Origin: Burkholderiales bacterium | GTDB taxonomy: Bacteria; Pseudomonadota; Gammaproteobacteria; Burkholderiales; Burkholderiaceae_B | Direction of reading: 5' to 3' | NCBI GenBank assembly: GCA_021299735.1 | Contig: JAJTEM010000011.1 | Coordinates: 62,001 to 126,000 of the forward strand | Length of the DNA: 64,000 nucleotides | Shown: one piece after another, positions 12,116-20,910 of the stretch | Layout of the letters: each line of letters starts with the position of its first letter | How positions within the stretch are numbered: position 1 is the stretch's first letter | Position numbers and translations under genes: made by a program | Notes under the pieces: model-generated | Told to the model about the DNA's origin: nothing | Databases searched by the model: none | Seen by the model: only the letters and a program-made list of their open reading frames with translations

Positions 12116-12901
12116 GTGCAATCCAGTTTACCGCTAGTTCTCCTGGCCGCTGCCTTGGGCACGGCCTTGGCCATTTTTGCATCAGCCTTATTAACTGCTC
12201 GCCACATTGCCCGCTCACTTGAGCCCATGGTCAGTGTGTCGGCTGGGGTGCTTTTAGGAGCCTCGCTTTTGCATTTGCTGCCAGAAGCGCTTGACAAAGG
12301 AATGGATCACCACAAGCTGTTTGCCTTGCTGCTGGCTGGTTTGCTGTTTTTCTTTGTGCTGGAAAAATTTTCAATATTCCGCCACAGCCACCACCACGAA
12401 CACGACGGCCACGATCACCACCACGGTTTCGACAAGCGCGAAGCAAGGCGGGGCGGTTTACTGATTGTGGTCGGCGATTCAATTCACAACTTCGCCGATG
12501 GCCTGTTAGTAGCCAGTGCGTTTTTGGTTGATTTCAAGTTGGGCCTGGTTACCACTCTTAGTGTGGTACTGCACGAAATTCCCCAACAAACCGGCGATTA
12601 CCTGGTGTTGGTGAATGCCGGCATTACCCGGAAAAAGGCTTTGCAGCTGATGTCAGTCGCTGGCGTGGCAGCCGTATTGGGAGCAGGTTTGGGTTATACC
12701 CTGTTTACTGAATTGCAGGCCTTGTTGCCCTACGCCCTGGTTTTTGCTGCAGCCAGTTTTATTTATGTGGCGGTTGCCGACCTTATTCCCCAAATGCAGC
12801 AACGTGTAAAAATAAAGGAAAGCATAGTCCAGCTGGTTTGCATTGGTTCCGGCGTGGCTTTGGTCGCCATTCTAGCTGAAATATTGCATCACCATCACTA
12901 A
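12116..12901 (+). CDS. ZIP-family divalent metal transporter
   Basis: An inner-membrane protein of 261 residues with about eight hydrophobic helices. Helices 4 and 5 carry the ZIP metal-site motifs HNFADG (H124) and HEIPQQTGD (H153). A cytoplasmic His-rich loop lies at about residues 86-105, typical of zinc or iron ZIPs. The C-terminus ends in four His residues encoded in the genome. The start codon is GTG at 12116, 19 bases after the hydrolase gene, so co-transcription is likely. The metal specificity cannot be read from sequence. Confidence 0.88.
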   Translation: MQSSLPLVLLAAALGTALAIFASALLTARHIARSLEPMVSVSAGVLLGASLLHLLPEALDKGMDHHKLFALLLAGLLFFFVLEKFSIFRHSHHHEHDGHDHHHGFDKREARRGGLLIVVGDSIHNFADGLLVASAFLVDFKLGLVTTLSVVLHEIPQQTGDYLVLVNAGITRKKALQLMSVAGVAAVLGAGLGYTLFTELQALLPYALVFAAASFIYVAVADLIPQMQQRVKIKESIVQLVCIGSGVALVAILAEILHHHH

Positions 12902-12908
12902 AGCGCAA

Positions 12909-13778
12909 TCAGGCGTTTTCCAGTTTTCGCTTGTGTGTGGCATAAGAAGAAATGCCACCGCAGGCAATAATCAGCAACACTCCCAGCCAGGTTGTGTTGC
13001 TTGGAATGTCGCCCAGCACCACAATTCCGAAGAATGTGGATACCAGAATGGTGCAGTATTGAAGCGCAGCCGAAAGCCACGCCGAGCCGCTTCCGAACGA
13101 GCGGGTTAGCGCAAGGTTGCCCGCGCCGCCAAAGAACCCCAAAGCCACAAGCCACAGCAGCGACCAGTTCGCATTTGAAACATTCAGTGCTTCAAATTTC
13201 CCAAAACCCAGAAGGTACACCAGTGAAGAAACGGTGGCGGTGACTGCAAAATACAGCACGGTACGCCACTCGGGCTCGCGAGCTTGCCCCAAGCTTTTTA
13301 ACTGCATGTACGCCACCGCAGAAACGGCACCTGCACCGAGGCCAAGGAGGGCGGTGGGAAGCTGGTCGCTGGCCATGACGGGTTGAAGAACTGCAACAAC
13401 ACCTGCGAATCCAATTGCGATTGCACCTTGTTCAAGCCGGTTCTGTGATTGCCCGTACCAAAGCCACAAAATAAGGGCAATAAAAAGCGGTGAGGTGTAC
13501 ATCAACGTGGTGGCAGTGGCCAGTGGCAATTGTGTGGTGGCATAAAAACCGCACCACATTGCAATAATTCCAGCAACATTCCGCTTCAAATGAAGCACTG
13601 CAACCGGGCTTTTCAAACTTAGGCCCTGAAACAGAGCCCATGCGGAAATTCCGATCAGCGGTATTGCCCCGCGAAACAACACGATTTCACCCAGCGAGGC
13701 ATGGGCGCCCGCTAATTTAATCATCAGGCCCATGGTGCCAAAACACAGGCAGGCCACTAACATCCAGAGTGCTTGCAT
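12909..13778 (-). CDS. EamA/DMT-family permease
   Basis: A 289-residue inner-membrane protein with about ten transmembrane helices forming two EamA repeats, typical of drug/metabolite transporters that export small solutes. It starts MQALWMLVACLCFGTMGLMIKLAG and ends in a basic cytosolic tail (ATHKRKLENA). It lies 44 bases downstream of the GntR regulator on the same strand and converges on the ZIP gene. The solute is unknown; the context with a Rieske oxygenase and GntR regulator suggests transport linked to a catabolic substrate, which is inference. Confidence 0.85.
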   Translation of the reverse strand: MQALWMLVACLCFGTMGLMIKLAGAHASLGEIVLFRGAIPLIGISAWALFQGLSLKSPVAVLHLKRNVAGIIAMWCGFYATTQLPLATATTLMYTSPLFIALILWLWYGQSQNRLEQGAIAIGFAGVVAVLQPVMASDQLPTALLGLGAGAVSAVAYMQLKSLGQAREPEWRTVLYFAVTATVSSLVYLLGFGKFEALNVSNANWSLLWLVALGFFGGAGNLALTRSFGSGSAWLSAALQYCTILVSTFFGIVVLGDIPSNTTWLGVLLIIACGGISSYATHKRKLENA

Positions 13779-13822
13779 GGGTTGGAATTGTAGCCCGGCT
13801 TGAAGGCCCTGGGGGTGGTTGG

Positions 13823-14599
13823 TCAGGACAATTCAGGGGTGGCTTTGTAATGAGCAAAACTTGGATCCAGCCAAACCTCCCGCTTTTCGATGGGTGTGTT
13901 GTCCATGGATTGGGTAATCCGAAACACTCGCAAGCTGGGCGTATCCGGAACTTTATTGAACAGGCTGGCAATTCGAGGTTCCATCGACGTGACTGATACC
14001 TCATCAGTCATCTGGCCAATTCGCATTTGAAACACCTCAGAGGCCAGGCGGTACAGGTTACCTTCCGACTGTTGCAGCATTGCAATACTTAATTTTGGAA
14101 AAAGCCTTTTGGAAAGGCACAATTGCTCGTAGGCAATTAACTGGCTGTGCAGCATGTGGCGAACCTCAATCAGCCAGATTGGATCACCCATTTCAATACC
14201 AAGCGCACGCGATTCCTCGTCATCAGCCTCAATGCATTCCAAACTGATCAGCTCGGTTTTAACCTCGGTGCCTACATACTCGGTTGCCCAATGGTTGTTA
14301 AGCTTGAAGGGAACCGCTCGATCATAAACAGGCTGCGGAAGAGACTTGGCAGCTACAAACGTACCCAGCCCCTGCATTTTTGTAACAAGTCCTGATTTTT
14401 CCAGCGATTCAATTGCTCGTCGAATGGTGCCAATGGACACCCTGAAACGGGCTGACAGCCTTTTTTCGTTGGGCAAGGTTGAACCCACTTTCCAGATTTC
14501 CCTGGAAATTTCATCAGCCAGCACGTCCCTGATTTGTTGATAGGCAGGGCCGCCGCTGCGTGCGACGGCTCCTTCTGGAGAATTGGCGCCAGGCATCAT
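13823..14599 (-). CDS. GntR/HutC-family transcriptional regulator (UTRA domain)
   Basis: A 258-residue regulator. Residues about 20-90 form a GntR winged helix-turn-helix (LPNEKRLSARFRVSIGTIRR), and the remainder is a UTRA ligand-binding domain (IWLIEVRHMLHSQLIAYEQL). It lies between the Rieske oxygenase gene upstream and the EamA permease downstream, all on one strand, so it probably controls one or both in response to a small-molecule ligand. Inverted copies of a T5GT(C/T)(T/C)AAC-like motif precede it, see 14620-14660. Confidence 0.88.
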   Translation of the reverse strand: MMPGANSPEGAVARSGGPAYQQIRDVLADEISREIWKVGSTLPNEKRLSARFRVSIGTIRRAIESLEKSGLVTKMQGLGTFVAAKSLPQPVYDRAVPFKLNNHWATEYVGTEVKTELISLECIEADDEESRALGIEMGDPIWLIEVRHMLHSQLIAYEQLCLSKRLFPKLSIAMLQQSEGNLYRLASEVFQMRIGQMTDEVSVTSMEPRIASLFNKVPDTPSLRVFRITQSMDNTPIEKREVWLDPSFAHYKATPELS

Positions 14600-14619
14600 A
14601 TGAAAGATCCAGAGTTTTA

Positions 14620-14660
14620 TTTTTGTCTAACAAATGTACCAGAAAAACGTTGAACAAAAA
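14620..14660. promoter_or_regulatory. Candidate operator of the GntR regulator
   Basis: TTTTTGTCTAAC at 14620-14631 and GTTGAACAAAAA at 14649-14660 are inverted copies (10 of 12 positions match) separated by 17 bases, starting 21 bases upstream of the regulator's ATG. The second 12-mer occurs again, identically, at 15906-15917 upstream of the Rieske gene. The spacing to both start codons is similar (50 and 57 bases). Binding by the GntR protein is inferred. Confidence 0.45.
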
Positions 14661-14703
14661 TACAAATCGCGATACTGGTTTCAATGATGCAAGTTTTCGA
14701 CAA

Positions 14704-15849
14704 TCACAGGGTTTTTTTGAGTTTTCCGGACTGGTTGTGAACAGGGTTCATTTGAGCCCCATACCACGCATGAAAATGGGCCATCCCATCCTCCATTGGG
14801 CTCTGGTATGGGCCAGCATCATGCTCACCGCGTTCCATCAATACCCGCCTACCTTCGTCCATTCGTTCGGCAATTTCGTCGTCTTCAACAGCGGTTTCCA
14901 TGTAGGCCGCCTGTTCGGCCTCCACAAATTCCCTTTCAAACAGGCGAATTTCCTCAGGGTAGTAAAACTCAACCACATTCAGCGTTTCCTGAGGACCCTT
15001 GGGGTGTAGGGTTGAAACCACCAGCACGTGCGGATACCACTCCACCATGATGTTGGGGTACATGCAAAACCAGATCGCACCATATTTGGGTTCTACGCCA
15101 TTGCTGAATTTTTTTACCGCCTCGTGCCACTGCTTGTATACAGGCGTTCCTGGGCGACGCAGACCGGCCTTGACGCCCACCGATTGAACGCTCCAGTTGT
15201 CACCGTAATACCATTGCAGATCAGAGCAGCTTACGAATTGACCCAGCCCAGGGTGGAATGGCTCTACATGGTAATCCTCAAGGTAAACCTCAATGAAGGT
15301 TTTCCAGTTGTAAGGCAGCACATTGGTTTTCACGGAGTCCAGTTGAAATCCCGAAAAGTCAATTTCTTCGAGAAAAGGCACCTTTTTCAGCTCCTCAAGC
15401 ACATTGCGCCCTGAATTGAATAGCAACCCACGCCAATTCTGTAGTGGATATGACTGAAGCTTCGTGCAGGGTTGTTGCGCAAAATGAGGCGCGCCCAGCA
15501 ATTCACCTTTCAAATCGTAAGTCCAGCGATGAAGCGGACAAACAATATTGCTGGAATTGCCATGGCCTTTCAGCATGATGGCTTGACGGTGGCGACATAC
15601 ATTGGACAAAAGCTCGATTTCCGAGCCATTGTTCACCAGAATTCGGCCGTCGCCTTCCCACGGAAGTGACCTCCAGTCGCCGCGCTCGGGTACCCAATGG
15701 GTATGGCCGACGTAACCCGGTCCGTCTCGATAGAGTAGTTGGATTTCATCCTTCAAAACATGTTCATCGAAATACGCTGAAACATGAGGTTGCAAACTTG
15801 ATTGCGTCACAGCATGTGACACCTTGGACAAATCACTCAAATCGGACAT
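14704..15849 (-). CDS. Rieske non-heme iron oxygenase, alpha subunit
   Basis: A 381-residue aromatic ring-hydroxylating oxygenase large subunit. The Rieske [2Fe-2S] ligands are C85-x-H87 and C104-x2-H107. The mononuclear iron site is EDYHVEPFH, with H194 and H199, plus a downstream acidic residue. The frame extends further upstream, but a GGAGGAGG ribosome site about 10 bases before the ATG at 15849 fixes the start. No beta subunit, ferredoxin or reductase gene is adjacent, so electron partners must be encoded elsewhere. The substrate is unknown; homologues act on aromatic acids or quaternary amines. Confidence 0.88.
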   Translation of the reverse strand: MSDLSDLSKVSHAVTQSSLQPHVSAYFDEHVLKDEIQLLYRDGPGYVGHTHWVPERGDWRSLPWEGDGRILVNNGSEIELLSNVCRHRQAIMLKGHGNSSNIVCPLHRWTYDLKGELLGAPHFAQQPCTKLQSYPLQNWRGLLFNSGRNVLEELKKVPFLEEIDFSGFQLDSVKTNVLPYNWKTFIEVYLEDYHVEPFHPGLGQFVSCSDLQWYYGDNWSVQSVGVKAGLRRPGTPVYKQWHEAVKKFSNGVEPKYGAIWFCMYPNIMVEWYPHVLVVSTLHPKGPQETLNVVEFYYPEEIRLFEREFVEAEQAAYMETAVEDDEIAERMDEGRRVLMERGEHDAGPYQSPMEDGMAHFHAWYGAQMNPVHNQSGKLKKTL

Positions 15850-15905
15850 GATCCCGGGGACCTCCTCCAACAGTGTCCCTGATCGACACTGATGCAAATT
15901 AACCT

Positions 15906-15917
15906 GTTGAACAAAAA
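15906..15917. promoter_or_regulatory. Second copy of the GntR-region 12-mer, upstream of the Rieske gene
   Basis: GTTGAACAAAAA, identical to 14649-14660, lies 57 bases before the Rieske oxygenase start in the 173-base gap shared with divergent xseB. It is a plausible binding site for the neighbouring GntR regulator. Confidence 0.35.
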
Positions 15918-16022
15918 GAGAAAGTGGATTGTACCCTTTAGTCTGCATTCCGGCCAAAGACTTTTCGCCTTTGGGCAAAGTCGCAGTAAAATGGAGGACT
16001 TTGCACCACGCACAGCAGCACA

Positions 16023-16283
16023 ATGAGCCCAAGCAAACCAAAAACAAAGCCTGTTGACAGCGCCCAGGCCGTACCGGCCTCTTTCGAAGATGCAGTGGCC
16101 GAGCTGGAGGCGTTGGTTAACACGATGGATTCCCAGAATCTGGGGCTTGACCAATTGCTGACCGATTACAAACGCGGTGCTTACCTTGTGAAGTATTGCA
16201 GGGACCGTTTAAACCAGGTTCGCAAAGAAGTGACCGAGATTGAACAAAGCTTGAACAAACCCGCTGACGAAGGTGACCAGTGA
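16023..16283 (+). CDS. xseB: Exonuclease VII small subunit
   Basis: An 86-residue subunit of the single-strand-specific exonuclease VII. The helical core SFEDAVAELEALVNTM and the LDQLLTDYKRGAYLVKYC segment are typical of XseB. Its partner xseA lies at 26733, not adjacent. The TGA overlaps the GTG start of ispA by four bases (GTGA), and ispA in turn overlaps dxs, the common xseB-ispA-dxs operon of proteobacteria. Confidence 0.93.
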   Translation: MSPSKPKTKPVDSAQAVPASFEDAVAELEALVNTMDSQNLGLDQLLTDYKRGAYLVKYCRDRLNQVRKEVTEIEQSLNKPADEGDQ

Positions 16284-17182
16284 GCTTGGCCCAACCCATT
16301 CATTCCAATTGGTTTGACGAAACCCGAGCCGGTTTTGAAGCCTCGCTGGCAGACAAGCTGGAGCGCTTCAAAGGGCCTTCCAGCGAGCTGAATGAGGCCA
16401 TGGCTTATGCATTGCTTGATGGCGGCAAACGTTTGCGCGCCATGCTGGTATTTGCTGCAGGCCATGCAGTGGGCACGCCAGCCAGTGAATTGGGCGATGC
16501 GGCCTGTGCCATTGAGGCCATGCATGCGTATTCATTGGTGCATGACGACTTGCCCAGCATGGACAACGACGTACTGCGCCGTGGCAAACCCACTTGCCAC
16601 GTCAAGTTTGGCGAGGCGTTTGCCTTGCTGGCTGGCGATGCACTGCAAACCGCTGCTTTTCAGTGGCTTGCCGAATCGAACCAGGGCAGCGTGCAGGTTC
16701 GCATGCAGCAAATTGCTGCCTTGGCCAATGCGTCTGGCTTACAGGGCATGGCCGCAGGGCAGGCCATTGACCTTGCGCATGTGGGCAAACCCATGGATCT
16801 TGATTCACTTGAACACATGCACGCCCGAAAAACCGGCGATTTAATTACAGCCTCCGTGCGCATGGGGTATCTGAGTAACCCTGCCGTCACCACAGTTGAA
16901 AAAAGCGGATTAGAGGCCTATGCCCATTGTTTGGGCTTGGCATATCAGGTAATAGACGACATATTAGACGTGGAATCCTCCAGCGAGGTGCTCGGCAAAA
17001 CATCGGGCAAAGACGCACTGAACAACAAGCCCACCATGGTGAGTTTGATGGGACTAGGCAATGCCAAAAAGCTGTTGGCTCAATTGCGGGAGCGGGCTTT
17101 TGTGGCCTGCGAAGTGATCAAGCCCAGCAGGCGCGCTCCATTGGAAACCCTTGTAGAACTGATTACAAACCGGAAATCATGA
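16280..17182 (+). CDS. ispA: Farnesyl diphosphate synthase (polyprenyl synthetase)
   Basis: Condenses IPP with DMAPP and GPP to make farnesyl diphosphate, in the cytoplasm. The 300-residue protein has the first aspartate-rich motif [10 protein letters not shown] (D89, D90, D95) and the second DDILD near residue 227. The GTG start at 16280 overlaps the xseB stop, and the TGA overlaps the dxs ATG (ATGA), so translation of the three is probably coupled. Length matches short-chain IspA proteins. Confidence 0.94.
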   Translation: MSLAQPIHSNWFDETRAGFEASLADKLERFKGPSSELNEAMAYALLDGGKRLRAMLVFAAGHAVGTPASELGDAACAIEAMHAYSLVHDDLPSMDNDVLRRGKPTCHVKFGEAFALLAGDALQTAAFQWLAESNQGSVQVRMQQIAALANASGLQGMAAGQAIDLAHVGKPMDLDSLEHMHARKTGDLITASVRMGYLSNPAVTTVEKSGLEAYAHCLGLAYQVIDDILDVESSSEVLGKTSGKDALNNKPTMVSLMGLGNAKKLLAQLRERAFVACEVIKPSRRAPLETLVELITNRKS

Positions 17183-19098
17183 CCGATCTGCTGAAAAAAA
17201 TTGATTGCCCCGCAGACCTGCGGCGACTGTCTGAAAACCAGCTGCCCAAGCTGGCGGACGAGTTGCGCAATTACATTGTGGAGCAAGTGGCCAAAACAGG
17301 CGGGCATTTGTCATCGAACCTGGGTACGGTTGAATTAACCGTGGCCTTGCATTATGTATTCAATACCCCCAACGACCGCGTGGTTTGGGACGTAGGCCAC
17401 CAAACCTACCCACATAAAATTTTGACTGGCCGGCGCGATGCCATGCCAGGCTTGCGCCAGTACGGCGGAATTTCAGGTTTTCCCAAGCGCTCGGAATCTG
17501 AATACGATGCTTTTGGTACAGCGCATTCCAGCACCTCCATTTCTGCCGCTCTGGGCATGGCGGTTGCTTCCCGTAACCTTGGCGTAAACCGCAAGCACAT
17601 TGCAGTAATTGGCGATGGTTCCATGACCGCAGGCATGGCTTTCGAGGCACTGAACAATGCCGGTGTTACCCCCGACATTGACTTGCTGGTGATTTTGAAC
17701 GACAACGACATGTCGATTTCACCACCCGTGGGTGCGCTGAACAAGTACCTGGCCAAGTTGTTATCCGGCCGCATGTTGAACAATGTGAAGGAAGTGGGCA
17801 AGGGCATATTGGGTGTGGCGCCACCCTTGTATGAACTGGCACACCGGCTTGAAGAGCATGTAAAAGGCATGATGACGCCAGCCACCCTGTTCGAGGAATT
17901 TGGCTTTAATTATTATGGCCCGATTGACGGCCATGACCTGGATGCCCTGGTGCCCACCTTGCAGAATTTGCGCGCCATGAAAGGCCCGATTTTCCTGCAT
18001 GTCATCACCAAAAAAGGCGCGGGCTACAAGCTGGCCGAGCAAGACCCGGTGCTGTACCACGGTCCAGGCAAGTTCGATCCCAGCATTGGCATTCAAAAAT
18101 CCACAACGCCGAAACCACCCACTTACACCCAAATTTTTGGCAAGTGGCTGTGCGACATGGCGCAATCCGATCGCAAGCTGGTGGGCATTACCCCAGCCAT
18201 GCGTGAAGGCTCCGGCATGGTTGAATTCGAACGCCGCTTTCCATCGCGTTATTTCGATGTGGGTATTGCCGAACAACACGCGGTAACTTTTGCTGCCGGT
18301 TTGGCTTGCGAGGGCATGAAGCCTGTGGTGGCCATTTATTCCACCTTCCTGCAGCGCGCTTACGACCAGTTAATTCACGATGTGGCTTTGCAAAACCTGG
18401 ATGTAACTTTTGCACTGGACCGCGCAGGGCTTGTGGGCGCAGATGGCGCAACCCATGCCGGCAATTACGACATCGCCTATTTGCGCTGTATTCCGAATAT
18501 GGTGATTGCAGCCCCCTCCAATGAAGACGAATGTCGTAAGTTGCTGACCACTGCTTACCGCTACCCAGGTTGTGCTTCCGTGCGCTACCCGCGCGGTGTT
18601 GGCCCTGGCGTGGTGGCTGATGAATCGCTGGATACACTTGAAATTGGCAAGGCAGTCGTGCGTTATTCGCCACAAGAGAGTGAACACAAGCTTGTAATTC
18701 TGGCATTTGGCTCCATGTGTGAACCAAGCCTTGAGGCTGGCCGGGCGTTGGATGCCACCGTGGTGGACATGCGCTGGGTCAAACCTATTGATGCAGAATT
18801 GTTACAGCGCTTTGCCGAGCAACGCTACAGCTTTGTGACTGTGGAAGAGGGTTGTATCATGGGTGGTGCAGGTTCAGCTGTTACTGAGCACCTGCACGCG
18901 CAAGGTTTTAACAATGCCGTATTGCAACTCGGCTTGCCCGATGAATTCATCGACCACGGGGACCCGGTTCTCCTGCTCAAGAATCTTGGCCTGGACGCCC
19001 AAGGCATAGAAACGTCCATCAAGCAGCACTATGGCGAGCTCTTTGATCGCCACACCAATGTGGTACGCCATGTAGCAGGGCGCGCCGCGAACACATGA
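17179..19098 (+). CDS. dxs: 1-deoxy-D-xylulose-5-phosphate synthase
   Basis: Thiamine-diphosphate enzyme joining pyruvate and glyceraldehyde-3-phosphate, the first step of the MEP isoprenoid pathway. The 639-residue protein begins [18 protein letters not shown]. The ThDP motif [18 protein letters not shown] (residues near 150) and the transketolase pyrimidine-domain segment [17 protein letters not shown] are intact. The frame extends far upstream within ispA, but the family start at 17179 overlaps the ispA stop by four bases. Together with ispA, and ispH at 48.4 kb, it covers the entry, exit and branch steps of isoprenoid synthesis. Confidence 0.96.
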   Translation: MTDLLKKIDCPADLRRLSENQLPKLADELRNYIVEQVAKTGGHLSSNLGTVELTVALHYVFNTPNDRVVWDVGHQTYPHKILTGRRDAMPGLRQYGGISGFPKRSESEYDAFGTAHSSTSISAALGMAVASRNLGVNRKHIAVIGDGSMTAGMAFEALNNAGVTPDIDLLVILNDNDMSISPPVGALNKYLAKLLSGRMLNNVKEVGKGILGVAPPLYELAHRLEEHVKGMMTPATLFEEFGFNYYGPIDGHDLDALVPTLQNLRAMKGPIFLHVITKKGAGYKLAEQDPVLYHGPGKFDPSIGIQKSTTPKPPTYTQIFGKWLCDMAQSDRKLVGITPAMREGSGMVEFERRFPSRYFDVGIAEQHAVTFAAGLACEGMKPVVAIYSTFLQRAYDQLIHDVALQNLDVTFALDRAGLVGADGATHAGNYDIAYLRCIPNMVIAAPSNEDECRKLLTTAYRYPGCASVRYPRGVGPGVVADESLDTLEIGKAVVRYSPQESEHKLVILAFGSMCEPSLEAGRALDATVVDMRWVKPIDAELLQRFAEQRYSFVTVEEGCIMGGAGSAVTEHLHAQGFNNAVLQLGLPDEFIDHGDPVLLLKNLGLDAQGIETSIKQHYGELFDRHTNVVRHVAGRAANT

Positions 19099-19105
19099 GG
19101 AAGTT

Positions 19106-19939
19106 ATGAATACACGTGACAAAGGCTTGGAGAATGCCGTGGCCAACAACCTAACAGACCAGGCAATTCCCGATGTCCAAAGCACCATCGACACCCGCCA
19201 CATTGCAATCCAATCGGTGGGTATTCGTTCTGTCAAATATCCAGTTCTTGTCGAGCTTCAGGGCCAAAAGCCCATGCCCTCCGTGGCCGAGTTCGAGATG
19301 ACCGTGTTTCTGCCCGCCGATCAAAAAGGCACGCACATGTCCCGCTTTATTGCCCTGCTCGAAGAAGCCCAAGGCAATGTGCTGACGGTGAGTAGTTTCC
19401 GCGCCATGTTGGTCGAAATGTTGCAGCGCCTGGATGCACCCTCGGGTCGTATCAAGATGGAGCTGCCTTACTTTCTTTCCAAGGTTGCACCTGTTAGCGG
19501 CGTTTCCAGCTTGATGGATTACCAGCTAACCCTTGAAGGGTCTGCTACAGCAACAGGGCAAGATATTTACCTGACCGTGGTTGTACCTGTAACCAGCTTG
19601 TGCCCTTGCTCCAAGAAAATTTCAGAGTACGGAGCGCACAACCAGCGTTCGCATGTCACCGCGCGCGTGCAGCTGAAAGAAGATGTGGACATCGCTCAGT
19701 TTATTTCTGCAATTGAGCAGCAGGCCTCTTGTGAGCTGTATGGTTTGCTCAAGCGCCCGGATGAAAAGTATGTGACTGAGCGCGCCTACGACAATCCAAA
19801 GTTTGTTGAAGATTTGGTGCGTGATGTGGCCATTGCAATGAACAAATTCAAGCAAGTTGGCCAGTACACAGTAGAAGCTGAAAACTTCGAGTCAATTCAC
19901 AACCACTCTGCTTACGCCCGTATTGATCGAAATATTTGA
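19106..19939 (+). CDS. folE2: GTP cyclohydrolase FolE2 (type IB)
   Basis: Converts GTP to dihydroneopterin triphosphate for folate and queuosine synthesis. The 277-residue protein has the IB-family sequence LCPCSKKISEYGAHNQRSHV, holding the metal-binding Cys, rather than the FolE (IA) motifs. It starts 7 bases after dxs with an AGGAAG ribosome site. In some bacteria FolE2 replaces zinc-dependent FolE under zinc limitation; I see no zinc-regulator site here, and it appears to be read with dxs. Confidence 0.93.
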   Translation: MNTRDKGLENAVANNLTDQAIPDVQSTIDTRHIAIQSVGIRSVKYPVLVELQGQKPMPSVAEFEMTVFLPADQKGTHMSRFIALLEEAQGNVLTVSSFRAMLVEMLQRLDAPSGRIKMELPYFLSKVAPVSGVSSLMDYQLTLEGSATATGQDIYLTVVVPVTSLCPCSKKISEYGAHNQRSHVTARVQLKEDVDIAQFISAIEQQASCELYGLLKRPDEKYVTERAYDNPKFVEDLVRDVAIAMNKFKQVGQYTVEAENFESIHNHSAYARIDRNI

Positions 19940-19994
19940 TCGTTGGCAATAAGCCGACACTCTCGCCGCTTCTTCAGCACGCTGTAAGAATCAA

Positions 19995-20027
19995 CCCCGA
20001 CAATACACACAAAACTACATGTCGGGG
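19995..20027 (+). other. Stem-loop between folE2 and the DUF3579 gene
   Basis: CCCCGACA (19995-20002) and TGTCGGGG (20020-20027) form a perfect 8-base-pair stem with a 17-base loop. There is no U-run after it, so it is not a classic terminator. It ends 29 bases before the DUF3579 start codon and could protect or process the transcript. Confidence 0.5.
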
Positions 20028-20056
20028 TGAGAGTAAACCTCAGGAGCAAACTGTTT

Positions 20057-20380
20057 ATGGCTGAACCACCCAAGGTCAAGCCCAAGGAATTTTTCATTCT
20101 CGGACTGACGTCAGCCGGGAGAACCTTTCGTCCCTCGGACTGGGCAGAGCGCCTGTGCGGCGTGTTGTCCTGCTATCGCCCGCCGGGTCGCCAACAAAAT
20201 CAACAACACCTGGCTTACAGTCCGTACGCAAAACCCATCGTGATGAACAACGTCAAATGCGTTGTGGTTGATGAACGCTTGCGCGACATTGAACCCATGG
20301 CCATGACTTTTGTTTTGAATTTCGCACGAGACAATGACTTGCAGGTGCTGGATGCCTGCTTGCTGCCCGATCCAGAATAG
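20057..20380 (+). CDS. DUF3579 family protein
   Basis: A 107-residue protein of the betaproteobacterial DUF3579 family. It includes the sequence EEFxILGLTxxGRTFRPSDWAERL-like region here read as KPKEFFILGLTSAGRTFRPS, and ends with conserved MTFVLNFARDNDLQVLDAC. The start at 20057 follows an AGGAG ribosome site; an earlier in-frame codon at 20027 lacks one. Soluble, no catalytic motif that I can name. It is followed by a strong terminator. Confidence 0.8.
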   Translation: MAEPPKVKPKEFFILGLTSAGRTFRPSDWAERLCGVLSCYRPPGRQQNQQHLAYSPYAKPIVMNNVKCVVVDERLRDIEPMAMTFVLNFARDNDLQVLDACLLPDPE

Positions 20381-20407
20381 CAAAGCTCACTGCGGATTGA
20401 TCAACAC

Positions 20408-20437
20408 AAAAAGCCCCTTTCAATCAAGGGGCTTTTT
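20408..20437. terminator. Bidirectional rho-independent terminator
   Basis: AAAAAGCCCCTT, a short loop and AAGGGGCTTTTT form a GC-rich stem flanked by A and T runs. It ends the plus-strand DUF3579 transcript and can also end the minus-strand rpsT transcript. Confidence 0.9.
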
Positions 20438-20460
20438 AATGCTTCAGTATTCGTACTGGT

Positions 20461-20520
20461 ACTGCTTGGCTTGATACGGCTTGGCTAGATACAGCTTGGT
20501 TAGATACTGCTGGGTTTAAA
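20461..20520. repeat. Degenerate 15-base tandem repeat
   Basis: Three consecutive 15-base units (20461-20475, 20476-20490, 20491-20505) share the pattern AC-N-GCTTGG-Y-T-N-GAT and a fourth, partial unit follows to about 20517. It lies in the gap between the terminator and the end of rpsT. No coding potential seen. Confidence 0.7.
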
Positions 20521-20566
20521 ACACTAAACCAAGGCAAACCTTGATGTATCGCTGGCTACTTTGATC

Positions 20567-20833
20567 TTAAGCAGCCATGCCTTTCACAAGTGCTGACAAG
20601 CGTGACTTGTTGCGGGAAGCTTTGTTCTTGTGGATCAGGTCTTTGTCTGCCACGCGATCAAGAATGCTTGTGGTTTCGCGATAAACTGCTTGAGCGGCGG
20701 CTTTGTCGCCTGCTTCAACAGCAGCACGTACCTTCTTTACTGCGGTTCTCATCGCTGAGCGAATGGCTGAATTGTGCGCATTTGCTTTGGCGGCTTGTTT
20801 TGCGCGCTTGCGCGCCTGTGCTGTATTGGCCAT
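20567..20833 (-). CDS. rpsT: 30S ribosomal protein S20
   Basis: An 88-residue small-subunit protein that binds 16S rRNA. It begins [21 protein letters not shown] and contains the conserved [15 protein letters not shown] helix. The frame extends 17 codons upstream, but the S20 start at 20833 is the conserved one. It is divergent from murJ across a 77-base gap. Confidence 0.96.
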   Translation of the reverse strand: MANTAQARKRAKQAAKANAHNSAIRSAMRTAVKKVRAAVEAGDKAAAQAVYRETTSILDRVADKDLIHKNKASRNKSRLSALVKGMAA

Positions 20834-20910
20834 GTTACTGAGGCTCCAAGGGGTGTAGAATTCGAAAACCCGCAATTTTAACAAAATACCAGCCCTTTCA
20901 CAATCACTAT

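Noticed and set aside
12400-12901. His-rich loop and terminal His tail of the ZIP protein as an engineered tag
   Set aside because: His-rich loops are normal in ZIP transporters, and the four terminal His residues are encoded within a natural gene with no vector sequence around it.
16927-17178. N-terminal extension of dxs inside ispA
   Set aside because: It is out-of-frame ispA sequence; Dxs proteins start at the MTDLL position overlapping the ispA stop.
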